Below are positions 17,850 through 26,735 of a stretch of DNA of 64,000 bases, piece by piece. A program made the translations under genes and the position numbers. This DNA is from an uncultured Bacteroidales bacterium (GTDB lineage Bacteria > Bacteroidota > Bacteroidia > Bacteroidales > FEN-979), in NCBI GenBank assembly GCA_903887775.1, contig CAISRB010000017.1:39205-103204 (forward strand), in the 5' to 3' direction. Positions within the stretch are counted from its first letter, which is position 1. Every line of letters begins with the position of its first letter. The notes below the pieces were generated by a model. The model was not told the DNA's origin. It saw only the letters and a program-made list of their open reading frames with translations, and did not search any database.

Positions 17850-19670
17850 ATGAATATGAAGACCGGGAAAACACCATTTAATACCATCAGGCTGCTTGAG
17901 AACATCTCCCTGGGAAGCGCGGTATTTGCAGTGATCTTTTGCGTGCTTATTATAGTCAACTTTATCCAGGTCAAAAGGGCAGATCCCCTGAATACTGCCG
18001 CGATGACATCCCTGGTGGAGAAACTTCAGAACGATCCCGGGAATGAACAGATCAGGCAGGAGGTAAGAACCCTTGACCTTCTGGCCCGCAAAGCTTTTTT
18101 TACAACCCAATGGCAGGTGCGAACCGGCGGCTACCTTTTGTTCATCAGCATCCTGATCCTTGTTACCTGTGTGAAGGCCTTAGAGCTTATGCGTGTGAAA
18201 CTGCCCGATGCCCCTTTCGGAAAACCGGCGGTGTTCTGGGAAACCAGGATCCTTAAAAGGCATTGGCTGGTTTATTCCGGGGCAGGACTGGTGGTACTCA
18301 CCCTGCTGCTTGCCTGGTTTACGCATAACGATCTGGGGAAGGATCTGGAAACAGCCGTGACCAGGGAATCGCAAACCGTGAACCGTGATAAAGGATCAGG
18401 GGTCAGGGATCAGGGATCAGGGAACCAGAAACCTGCAGCAGGTAGCAGCGATTCGATAAAAGTCAACCATGATTCGTCATCCAGCATTCTGCATCCTGCA
18501 TCCAATTATCCATCCTGGCAGGAAGTGAAACTGAACTTCCCATCTTTCAGGGGACCTGGAAGCATAGGTATTACAGAGCGTACGAACATCCCGGCAAGCT
18601 GGGATGGAAAAAGCGGGAAAAATATCAAATGGAAAACAGCGATCCCATTGCCCGGGAATAATTCACCAGTGATCTGGAACGACAGGATCTACCTGAGCGG
18701 GGCAAGCGAATCAAAACGCGAGGTGTACTGCATTGATGCCCTGAGCGGGAAAATACTCTGGACAAGCACTGTCGACAAGATCCAGGGCTCTCCTTCGCAG
18801 GTTCCCGGTGTCAGCAAGGAGACGGGGTTAGCCGCACCCAGCCTTACCACTGAAGGCCTCAGGGTGTATGCCATCTTTGCGAATGGCGACCTCATCGCAC
18901 TGGATATGGACGGGAAAAAGGTCTGGGCGAAAAACCTGGGTATGCCCGCCAACCATTACGGGCATTCTTCATCCCTCCTCATGTACCATGACATCCTTCT
19001 CATCCAGTATGACCAGCGCGGAGCCCCGGAGGTGATGGGGCTTTCGGGGAAGACCGGGGAACAGGTATGGAAAACCTCAAGGAATGTAAAGATCTCCTGG
19101 GCCTCGCCTTCACTTATCAATACAGGCAAACGCATGGAACTGTTGCTTTCGGCCGAACCCTGCGTTGCCTCTTATGATCCCCTTACCGGCAAGGAACTCT
19201 GGAAGCTGGACTGCATTTCCGGAGAAGTAGGCCCTTCTCTGGCTTACGCCAATGGCATAGTGTACTCGGTAAACGAGTATTCAACCTTGTCGGCCGTTCA
19301 GATCGGCATAACCCCCAGGGTCCTCTGGGAGAACAACGAATTCCTTTCGGATGTGCCGAGCCCTGTAGCAACAGACAAATACCTTTTTGTGATAACTTCA
19401 TATGGAACCGGGGTATGTTATGATGCTGTGGCAGGAACAAAATACTGGGAACATGATTTCGGGAACCCCGTATATTCTTCCCCGATGCTGGCCGAGGGCA
19501 GGATCTACCTGTTGGATAAAAGGGGAATGATGTTCATCTTTAAAGCAGACAAGGAGTTTTCACTGATCAGTCAATGCCCACTTGGCGAGGGCTCCTTCTG
19601 CACCCCGGCTTTTACAAACGGGCATATTTTCCTGAGGGCTGATAAAAATCTATACTGCATAGGGAAATAA
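17850..19670 (+). CDS. Multi-TM PQQ-like beta-propeller protein with low-complexity linker (propeller 4)
   Basis: The 606-residue protein has three N-terminal hydrophobic segments: SAVFAVIFCVLIIVNF, GGYLLFISILILVTCV and WLVYSGAGLVVLTLLLAWF. A low-complexity linker (~170-225) comes next, and then a propeller beginning NFPSFRGPGSIGIT with blades such as CIDALSGKILWTS, ALDMDGKKVWAKN and YDPLTGKELWKLD. The linker DNA is a short-period GATCAGG / CATCCTGCATCC repeat that stays in frame. The gene begins 12 bp after the polyferredoxin stop, so it is the last gene of the operon and probably an inner-membrane subunit with a periplasmic propeller. Confidence 0.83.
   Translation: MNMKTGKTPFNTIRLLENISLGSAVFAVIFCVLIIVNFIQVKRADPLNTAAMTSLVEKLQNDPGNEQIRQEVRTLDLLARKAFFTTQWQVRTGGYLLFISILILVTCVKALELMRVKLPDAPFGKPAVFWETRILKRHWLVYSGAGLVVLTLLLAWFTHNDLGKDLETAVTRESQTVNRDKGSGVRDQGSGNQKPAAGSSDSIKVNHDSSSSILHPASNYPSWQEVKLNFPSFRGPGSIGITERTNIPASWDGKSGKNIKWKTAIPLPGNNSPVIWNDRIYLSGASESKREVYCIDALSGKILWTSTVDKIQGSPSQVPGVSKETGLAAPSLTTEGLRVYAIFANGDLIALDMDGKKVWAKNLGMPANHYGHSSSLLMYHDILLIQYDQRGAPEVMGLSGKTGEQVWKTSRNVKISWASPSLINTGKRMELLLSAEPCVASYDPLTGKELWKLDCISGEVGPSLAYANGIVYSVNEYSTLSAVQIGITPRVLWENNEFLSDVPSPVATDKYLFVITSYGTGVCYDAVAGTKYWEHDFGNPVYSSPMLAEGRIYLLDKRGMMFIFKADKEFSLISQCPLGEGSFCTPAFTNGHIFLRADKNLYCIGK
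18388..18520 (+). repeat. In-frame low-complexity repeat inside propeller 4
   Basis: Three tandem GGATCAGGG-like units (18390-18423) and, further on, CATCCAGCATTCTGCATCC-type units (18479-18518) sit within the open frame. They encode a Ser/Gly/Asn-rich linker between the membrane helices and the propeller. The style matches intergenic arrays elsewhere in the window. Confidence 0.7.
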
Positions 19671-19781
19671 TAATCCTTATGACGCTGCCGGCAATTTTTT
19701 TTGCCTGAATACTATACTGATTTATAGAATATCTTTACAACATAAAATATATGAGTTCATACCTGATTCAATACATTGAAT

Positions 19782-22490
19782 ATGAACACAAATACTAAAA
19801 CAAAAAAAGAACTTATTCATGCAATAAATGAACTGGAACTGCAGGTTGCCCGGCAGGAAAAAGCAAAGGAGTTATTGCAGGAAAATGTTAAGCGGTACTA
19901 TACAATATTTACCCACTCACCCCTTGGGATTGTACATTTTGATGTTGACGGCATAATACTGGATGTAAACATAGAATTTGTCAGGATCATCGGCTCATCA
20001 AGGGAAGCGCTTATTGGATTCAATCTGCTAAAACAGCTGAATGATGAGAAAACACTCTCAGCTGTGCGGGAAGCATTAAAAGGAGGAACAGGCAATTATG
20101 AAGGAATATATCATTCGGTGACTTGCAGTAAAGTCACACCGGTACGGGGTCTTTTTGTTGGTCTGCCTGATGACAATGGCCGGATAACAGGAGGAACCGG
20201 TATATTCGAAGACATTACTGATCAGAAACAAGCCGAAGAATCCCTTAAAGACAGCTTCGCCCGCAATAAAGCAATGCTTGATGCCATTCCTGACCTGATG
20301 TTTGTGTTTGACGCAGATTGCCGGTTTGTTGATTATCATGCTGAAAAGTCAGTCAACCTCTATACTGATCCGGAGCTTTTCCTTGGAAAAAAACCTGAAG
20401 AAGTGTTACCTCCTGACATTGGAATAATGACCAGTACTAGAGTCAAAGAAATTTTAAGGACCGGGCAGCCGGATTACGATACTTATGATCTCCTGATCGG
20501 TGGTGATCTTCGTCATTTCGAATCAAGGGGGGCGCTTTATGGCAATGACCATGTTTTATCGATTGTACGCGACATCACCGACATGAAAAGGGCTGCAGAA
20601 GTAAAAAGAGTGAGCGAGGAACGATTTTGGTCTATACTTAATGCTTCACCCGATAACATAACCATCACTGACCTGAAAGGGAACGTCCTTATGGCTTCGC
20701 CTGTAGGCATGAAGTTGTTTGGTTACGAGAAGGAGGAAGAGCTCAAAGGGCTGCCAGTCACAGATTTTATTATCCCCTCAGATAAGGAACGTGCATTATC
20801 GAATATCGCTTTCATGTTCCAGGGCATTCTGACAGGACCTGCTGAATACCACGGACTGAGGAAAGACGGAAGTGTTTTTTACATTGAAGCAAATGCAGAA
20901 TTCATAAGGGATGCAAACGGTCAGCCTGACCAGATTGTTTTCATCATCCGTGACATTACGGAGCGAAAGAGGGCTGAAGATGAATTAAGAAAATTATCCC
21001 TGGCAGTCAAGCAAAGTCCGGCTTCAATATTAATTACAGATACTGATGGCAATATAGTTTATGCAAATCCAAAGGTATGTTTGATCACAGGATATTCACC
21101 TGAAGAACTCAGGGGAAAAAACCCACGCATCTTTCAATCCGGTGAAACTCCCCAGGAAACCTATATGAATCTATGGGAAACGATCTATTCAGGAAAAGAA
21201 TGGAAAGGTGAATTCCATAATAAAAAGAAAAACGGTGAACTATATTGGGAATTTGTGTCAATCTCTCCTATCATTGACAACACTGGGAAGATCACCGAGT
21301 TCCTGGCAGTCAAGGAAGACATTACAGAATGGAAAAAAATGATTGCAAGTCTTGAACAAGCCAAAGAAAAAGCTGAAGCCAGCAACCGGCTGAAAACAGC
21401 TTTCATGAACAATATTTCACATGAGGTCAGAACGCCTTTAAATGGAATCCTTGGGTTCAGCAGTCTGATCTCTCAACCCGATAATACTGAAGAAGAAAAA
21501 GCTCAGTTTTATTCACTCATTAAAACAAGCAGCAGCCGGCTGCTCAGGACCATCACTAACTATATGGATATTTCTCTGATTGCTTCAGGGAACCTGGAGG
21601 TCAGACGAAAATCCTTTGATTTTCACAGGATGCTTTATCAACTCTATGATGAATTTCAACCCCATTGTGCAGAGAAAAACCTGGAACTGCATTTTGATAT
21701 TCCTGCGGAAACATTGACTATAAAAATGTTTTCCGATCCAGAGTTAATTCAAAATGTAATTTCTCATTTACTGGATAACGCTTTGACTTTTACAAATAAG
21801 GGGGAGATTACTTTTGGATATAAAAGGAAATCGGGATCAATTGAATTTTTTGTGAAAGACACAGGCATCGGCATCAATCCTGAATCCCTCCTGGTAATCT
21901 TTGAAAGTTTCGTTCAGGGTGAGATATCGCCTTCCGGTTTTCATAGCGGCAGTGGTTTGGGATTGTCCATTGCACAAGGATATATACGATTATTAGGCAG
22001 CGAAATTCGTGTCGAATCAGAAGAAGGCCGTGGCTCTGCATTTTTCTTTTCAATCCCTGACTCAGGATTAAAGGAAGACGCTGCAACAGCTGATATTATT
22101 GACCCGGAGTACCCGGTTCAGGCTAACCCGGTTATCCTGATTGCTGAAGATGACACTACAAATGTACTTCTCACTCAAGCCATGTTAAAAGATACCGGTG
22201 TTACAGTATTAGTTGCGAATAATGGCGAGGCGGCTGTTTCCCTTTGCAAGGATCATCAGGAGATCACCCTTGTATTGATGGACTTGAAAATGCCTGTTTT
22301 AGGTGGGATCGAAGCTACCCTGCAAATCAAATCATTCAGGAAAGACCTGCCGGTTATTGCGGTTACTGCTTATGCTTTGAGCGAAGATGAAAAAACAGCC
22401 ATAGAAGCTGGTTGCAGTGATTTTCTGGCCAAGCCATTTGAGAAAGATGTTTTATTCCGGAAACTTAAAAGATATGGTATCTTATTTTAA
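19782..22490 (+). CDS. Cytosolic multi-PAS hybrid histidine kinase
   Basis: The protein is about 902 residues from ATG 19782 and has no membrane helices. An N-terminal coiled coil (~10-35) precedes four PAS-type domains (roughly 40-155, 160-275, 280-400, 405-530), visible from repeated D-I-T-E/D-x-K-x-A-E junctions. HisKA has NNISHEVRTPLNG with phosphoacceptor His547; HATPase and a C-terminal receiver with Asp834 (LVLMDLKMP) follow. With no output domain, it must signal through phosphotransfer. Lying between the propeller/Fe-S operon and the NuoEF-like gene, it may sense redox state or a small molecule for that system; this is inference. Its kinase core closely resembles those at 37899 and 54978. 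Confidence 0.88.
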   Translation: MNTNTKTKKELIHAINELELQVARQEKAKELLQENVKRYYTIFTHSPLGIVHFDVDGIILDVNIEFVRIIGSSREALIGFNLLKQLNDEKTLSAVREALKGGTGNYEGIYHSVTCSKVTPVRGLFVGLPDDNGRITGGTGIFEDITDQKQAEESLKDSFARNKAMLDAIPDLMFVFDADCRFVDYHAEKSVNLYTDPELFLGKKPEEVLPPDIGIMTSTRVKEILRTGQPDYDTYDLLIGGDLRHFESRGALYGNDHVLSIVRDITDMKRAAEVKRVSEERFWSILNASPDNITITDLKGNVLMASPVGMKLFGYEKEEELKGLPVTDFIIPSDKERALSNIAFMFQGILTGPAEYHGLRKDGSVFYIEANAEFIRDANGQPDQIVFIIRDITERKRAEDELRKLSLAVKQSPASILITDTDGNIVYANPKVCLITGYSPEELRGKNPRIFQSGETPQETYMNLWETIYSGKEWKGEFHNKKKNGELYWEFVSISPIIDNTGKITEFLAVKEDITEWKKMIASLEQAKEKAEASNRLKTAFMNNISHEVRTPLNGILGFSSLISQPDNTEEEKAQFYSLIKTSSSRLLRTITNYMDISLIASGNLEVRRKSFDFHRMLYQLYDEFQPHCAEKNLELHFDIPAETLTIKMFSDPELIQNVISHLLDNALTFTNKGEITFGYKRKSGSIEFFVKDTGIGINPESLLVIFESFVQGEISPSGFHSGSGLGLSIAQGYIRLLGSEIRVESEEGRGSAFFFSIPDSGLKEDAATADIIDPEYPVQANPVILIAEDDTTNVLLTQAMLKDTGVTVLVANNGEAAVSLCKDHQEITLVLMDLKMPVLGGIEATLQIKSFRKDLPVIAVTAYALSEDEKTAIEAGCSDFLAKPFEKDVLFRKLKRYGILF

Positions 22491-22551
22491 GAGGGATTGC
22501 AGGGTAAATGAGCATAAATAACCTATTGATGAATGCATCCTGGGCAACAAA

Positions 22552-24990
22552 GTGAAAGAATACTCAGAGAACATACACAAAACCGTAGACCGCATCATCG
22601 CCCGAAGGGGAACCTCGGTTACTGCTGTCATTCCCATACTCCAGGACATTCAGCAGGAATTCAACCACCTCCCGAAAGAAGCACTGGATTACACCTGCCA
22701 GGTAACTGAAATAAGCCCTGCCCGCATCGAGGGAGTTGCTTCGTTTTACTCTCAGTTCCGAAGGCATAAAACGGGGGAGCACATCATCAGCGTTTGCGCA
22801 GGGACGGCCTGCCATGTCAAAGGCTCAGGCCTCGTGTACGACGCCATCCGCAGAGAAATGAAGCTGGACCCAAATGAGAATACTGATGCCGACGGTATAT
22901 TCACCATCGAAAAAGTAGCCTGCCTGGGCTGTTGCACTCTGGCCCCTGTAGTGAGGATTGATACGGTCACTTACGGGCATGTGATGCCTGAAAATGCCGG
23001 GGAAATACTCTCCGACTTCCTGAAACGCAGAAAGCAGCCGGTGAAGGCTGGTTCAAACGCAGCTCCTTCATCCGCAGTGAAAGGAGAAATTCGGATTGGC
23101 CTGGGTTCCTGCTGTATAGCCAGCGGCAGCCAGGAGGTCAAGACAGAACTTGAAAAGACCGTAGCCGAGGCCGGGATCAGGGTTGATGTGAAACAGGTGG
23201 GCTGCGTGGGAATCTGCAACCAGGTGCCTATTCTTGAGATCGTTAAACCCGGCGAAAACACGGCTTTTTATGCCCGTATCAAACCAGAGGAGGTGAAGCA
23301 GGTGGTGCTTAGTCATTTCAGGCCCGAAGGCAGCTACCGCAGGTTTAAATCGAGGGTGGTGGGTATGTTTGAGAATATGATGGCGGATGAGGAGCCACGC
23401 TCGGTTCAGAAGTATATGTTCGAGCAGAGGGACAGCCCGCTATCTGCTTTTTTAGGCCCCCAGGTCAATATAGCCACGGAGAACCGCGGTATAGTAAGGC
23501 CGTGTGACATCAGCGAATACAGGAATGCCGGGGGATTCGAGGCTCTGAAGAAGTGCCTGGAAACGATGAGTCCCCAGGATGTCATTGATGAGATCAAAGC
23601 CAGCGGCCTGAGGGGGCGCGGAGGTGCAGGGTTTCCGACGGGCCGCAAATGGCAGCTGGTCCACGACCAGGTATCAGACGAAAAATATATAATTTGTAAT
23701 GGTGACGAGGGTGATCCCGGTGCGTTCATGGACCGGATGCTTCTTGAGTCTTATCCTTACCGCATCATCGAAGGCATGATCATCGCAGCCTATGCAACAG
23801 GCTCACATAACGGGCTGTTTTATATACGCGCTGAATATCCCCTGGCTGTGCAAAGGATCAGCGAAGCGATCCAGGTCTGCCGGGACGAGGGGATTCTCGG
23901 GGATTCGGGACCGCTGGCAATGGATCACAGATCACAAATCCCCATTCGCAAATCCCCAATCTCCAATCACCAACCCCCAATCCCTGATCACAGAATTTCC
24001 TTCGACATCAGGATATTCGAAGGCGCCGGGGCTTTTGTATGCGGGGAGGAAACCGCGCTTATCGCCTCTATTGAAGGGAACCGCGGGATACCACGGCTGA
24101 GGCCGCCTTATCCCGCCATACAAGGTATCTACGGAAAACCAACCCTGATCAATAATACAGAGACTTTCTCGCTGGTATCATGGATCATCCGCAAAGGTTC
24201 AGCTGAATTTGCCCGCATAGGCACGGAAGGCAGCAAGGGCACGAAGGTGTTTGCATTGGCCGGGAAAGTTAAGCGGGGCGGGCTTATCGAAGTGCCCATG
24301 GGCATCAGCATAAAAAAAATCGTGGAGGAGATAGGCGGTGGAATTGCAGACGACAGGCAGTTTAAGGCGGTACAGATCGGAGGACCTTCGGGCGGATGCA
24401 TCCCGGCTGCACTTGCCGACCTGCCCATAGATTTCGAAGCACTTACAGAGGCCGGGGGCATGATGGGTTCGGGCGGGCTTGTAGTCCTTGATGATGCTGA
24501 CTGCATGGTCGACATTGCCCATTATTTCCTGTCGTTCACCCAGAACCAGAGTTGCGGCCAATGTACATTCTGCCGCATAGGCACACGCAGGATGCTGGAG
24601 CTGCTTGAGAAAATCCGCAGCGGCGAAGGTGTCGCCGAAGACCTTGAAAAACTCCAGCACCTGGCGAAAAGCACCCATACCGGCAGCCTTTGCGGTCTCG
24701 GAAAAACCGCGCCAAACCCGGTTCTGTCGACCCTGAGGTATTTCAGGCATGAATATGAAGCCCATTTAAAGGGCTGTTGCCCTGCAGGTAAATGCACTCC
24801 CCTTATCAGTTACAGCATAACTGAGGAATGCATCGGCTGCACGAAATGCGCCCAGCGCTGTCCCTCCGACGCCATTGCATTCAAACCCTATGAAGTTCAC
24901 AGCATAGACCGGGAGAAATGTATCAAATGCGATATCTGCCGGCAGGTTTGCCCGGTGGAGGCTGTTAAAGTCGGGAGTATTGAAAGATGA
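22552..24990 (+). CDS. NuoE-NuoF-ferredoxin fusion (NADH-binding flavo-iron-sulfur subunit)
   Basis: The 812-residue protein starts at GTG 22552. The NuoE-like thioredoxin-fold domain has [2Fe-2S] cysteines C82, C87, C124 and C127/128. A second thioredoxin-like segment (~180-245; GLGSCCIASGS, VGCVGICNQVP) follows, as in HydB/HndC-type subunits. The NuoF domain has the FMN/NADH loop GRGGAGFPTGRKW, a GAGAFVCGEETAL loop and the N3-type motif CGQCTFCRIGTRR. The C-terminus carries two [4Fe-4S] ferredoxin motifs, CIGCTKCAQRCP and CIKCDICRQVCP. Such proteins oxidise NADH or reduce NAD in hydrogenases and formate dehydrogenases. No catalytic partner is encoded nearby. A ~28-residue low-complexity insert interrupts the NuoF domain at about residues 456-484. 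Confidence 0.9.
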   Translation: MKEYSENIHKTVDRIIARRGTSVTAVIPILQDIQQEFNHLPKEALDYTCQVTEISPARIEGVASFYSQFRRHKTGEHIISVCAGTACHVKGSGLVYDAIRREMKLDPNENTDADGIFTIEKVACLGCCTLAPVVRIDTVTYGHVMPENAGEILSDFLKRRKQPVKAGSNAAPSSAVKGEIRIGLGSCCIASGSQEVKTELEKTVAEAGIRVDVKQVGCVGICNQVPILEIVKPGENTAFYARIKPEEVKQVVLSHFRPEGSYRRFKSRVVGMFENMMADEEPRSVQKYMFEQRDSPLSAFLGPQVNIATENRGIVRPCDISEYRNAGGFEALKKCLETMSPQDVIDEIKASGLRGRGGAGFPTGRKWQLVHDQVSDEKYIICNGDEGDPGAFMDRMLLESYPYRIIEGMIIAAYATGSHNGLFYIRAEYPLAVQRISEAIQVCRDEGILGDSGPLAMDHRSQIPIRKSPISNHQPPIPDHRISFDIRIFEGAGAFVCGEETALIASIEGNRGIPRLRPPYPAIQGIYGKPTLINNTETFSLVSWIIRKGSAEFARIGTEGSKGTKVFALAGKVKRGGLIEVPMGISIKKIVEEIGGGIADDRQFKAVQIGGPSGGCIPAALADLPIDFEALTEAGGMMGSGGLVVLDDADCMVDIAHYFLSFTQNQSCGQCTFCRIGTRRMLELLEKIRSGEGVAEDLEKLQHLAKSTHTGSLCGLGKTAPNPVLSTLRYFRHEYEAHLKGCCPAGKCTPLISYSITEECIGCTKCAQRCPSDAIAFKPYEVHSIDREKCIKCDICRQVCPVEAVKVGSIER
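23925..23999 (+). repeat. In-frame short-period repeat inserted in NuoF domain
   Basis: Units of the type AATCCCCAATC / GATCACAGATCACA occupy the coding frame between conserved NuoF blocks (CRDEGILGDSG and FDIRIFEGAGAFVCGEE). NuoF homologues go from the first block to the second with only a few residues between. The DNA style resembles the intergenic arrays. Confidence 0.75.
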
Positions 24991-25012
24991 TGGACAAATG
25001 GTTAAAAGCGAA

Positions 25013-25076
25013 AGGCGAAAAGCGAAAAGCGAAATAATTTCGCTTTTCACCTTTCGCTTTTCGCTTTTATTTTTCA
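25013..25076. repeat. Long near-perfect palindrome of AAAAGCG units
   Basis: The spacer between the NuoEF-like and flavoprotein genes reads as repeated AAAAGCGAAA units followed by their reverse complement, centred at about 25035 (GAAATAATTTC). The arms are ~32 bp with few mismatches. RNA from either strand would form a long hairpin. It could be a transcription attenuator or an mRNA-stability element between the two genes. Confidence 0.8.
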
Positions 25077-25085
25077 CAGATTGGC

Positions 25086-26735
25086 ATGAGGATAAGGATT
25101 GATCATAAGGAAGTTGAAGCGAAGGAGGGCATGACTATTATGCAGGCTGCGGCCTTGCTGGGAATCAGCATTCCCGCGCTTTGCTATCATGAGGGCATTA
25201 CCCATCACGCTTCCTGCATGGTATGCATGGTCAAAGACCTTGACAGCGGCCGGATGCTGCCATCCTGCGAATATCCTGCCCTGGACGGGATGAACATACA
25301 AACCCACTCCCATGAGATCCACGAGATCCGGCGTGAAGCCCTGGAGCTTTTGCTGAGCGACCATGTGGGTGATTGTGAAGCTCCCTGCCGCAGATCCTGC
25401 CCGGCTTTTATGGACATACCCGAAATGAACAGGCTCATTGCCGCAGGGCGTTTTGAAGAAGCTTTAAAAGTCGTACGTGAAGAGATTGCCCTGCCTCTGA
25501 TCCTCGGGTATATTTGTCCTGCCCCCTGCGAAAAAGCCTGTCACCGCGCTTCGATTGACGGGGCATTGTCGATATGCCTGTTAAAAAGAAGTACTGCGGA
25601 TGAGGGAGCGAGACTGTTTGCCGGCATTCCACCAATAGCAGGAAACGGGAGCGATACAATTGCTGCAGATCCGGGTTTTCCTCACAACACGGGGACTTTA
25701 AATACTTCAGGAAAAAAGGTGGCCATTATCGGCACGGGGCCCTCAGGGCTCTCAGCAGCTTTTTACACTCTCCGATCCGGTCACCAGGCAGTCCTTTTTG
25801 ACCAGCATAAGGAGGCCGGCGGCATGCTGAGGTACCATATTACCGAAGAAAAGCTTCCCCGCAAAGCCCTGGAAGCCGAGATTCGCGTGATCAGTCAGAT
25901 GGGAGCGGAATTCAGGTTGAATACCCTGATCACGAGGGAATTTTTCGATAATGTTCTGCTGAGGGAATATCATGCCGTAATCATTGCCAGCGGCCGTGAA
26001 GAACAGCAGATCACCGATGATTTCGGGCTCGAACTGGACGAACATGGTTTAAAGGTCAGCAGGACCACGCTTGAGGCCCATCATCACCGGGGAATTTTCG
26101 CCTGCGGGAATATTATCCGGAAACGGCAGATGGCCGTGCGTTCCGTAGCCCAGGGAAAAGCGGCAGCCTTGTCGGCCGACCATTACCTTAAAACCGGGAA
26201 ACCCGGACCTGCACACCAGATGTTCAATTCATCCTTTGGCAGGCTGCTGGAAACCGAATTCGGGGAATACCTGAAGGAAAGCCCTGCTGCTGCAAGGCTT
26301 GAACCAGCAAAGGGTTTCACCGGCGGATTCACGGAAGCTGAAGCCATAAAGGAAGCCGCACGCTGCATGAACTGTGATTGCCGCAAACCTGTAACCTGCA
26401 AACTCCGTATCTATGCCGACGAATACCAGGCCCACCAGAAACGATTTGCCGGCAATGAACGCAAACTCATCAGTAAATCCCTGCAGCATGAATTTGTAGT
26501 GTATGAAGCTGAAAAATGTATAAAATGCGGGATTTGTGTGGAGATCACAAAGTCGGAACATGAATTGCAGGGATTGACGTATATAGGGCGGGGATTTGAT
26601 GTGAGAATAAATGTTCCTTTGGGCGGCTCGATGGAGGGAGCTCTCGTCAGGACGGGAAAGAAGGTTATTGAGGCTTGCCCTACGGGGGCATTGGCCTGTA
26701 AAATAAATCATAATGAAAAGAGGCGGGATTCTTAG
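25086..26735 (+). CDS. [2Fe-2S]/GltD-like FAD protein lacking the NAD(P)H domain
   Basis: The 549-residue protein has an N-terminal plant-type [2Fe-2S] domain with C33, C44, C47 and C61. It continues with the GltD-type cysteine region (CEAPCRRSCP, CPAPCEKACH) and FAD loop IIGTGPSGLSAAF (~213-226). The frame then runs from the first half of the FAD domain (HAVIIASGREEQ) directly into its final part (GIFACGNIIRKRQMAVRS). The ~130-160-residue NAD(P)H-binding Rossmann domain, with its GGG..A.D motif, is missing. The C-terminus has CMNCDCRKP, KCIKCGICVE and EACPTGA, suggesting more Fe-S clusters. It probably exchanges electrons with the NuoEF-like protein encoded upstream rather than binding NAD(P)H itself. 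Confidence 0.82.
   Translation: MRIRIDHKEVEAKEGMTIMQAAALLGISIPALCYHEGITHHASCMVCMVKDLDSGRMLPSCEYPALDGMNIQTHSHEIHEIRREALELLLSDHVGDCEAPCRRSCPAFMDIPEMNRLIAAGRFEEALKVVREEIALPLILGYICPAPCEKACHRASIDGALSICLLKRSTADEGARLFAGIPPIAGNGSDTIAADPGFPHNTGTLNTSGKKVAIIGTGPSGLSAAFYTLRSGHQAVLFDQHKEAGGMLRYHITEEKLPRKALEAEIRVISQMGAEFRLNTLITREFFDNVLLREYHAVIIASGREEQQITDDFGLELDEHGLKVSRTTLEAHHHRGIFACGNIIRKRQMAVRSVAQGKAAALSADHYLKTGKPGPAHQMFNSSFGRLLETEFGEYLKESPAAARLEPAKGFTGGFTEAEAIKEAARCMNCDCRKPVTCKLRIYADEYQAHQKRFAGNERKLISKSLQHEFVVYEAEKCIKCGICVEITKSEHELQGLTYIGRGFDVRINVPLGGSMEGALVRTGKKVIEACPTGALACKINHNEKRRDS

Noticed and set aside
10885..19670. True PQQ-dependent alcohol or glucose dehydrogenases
   Set aside because: The propellers are half the usual size and lack the catalytic Asp, the metal ligands and the disulphide of quinoprotein dehydrogenases; only the fold motifs are present.
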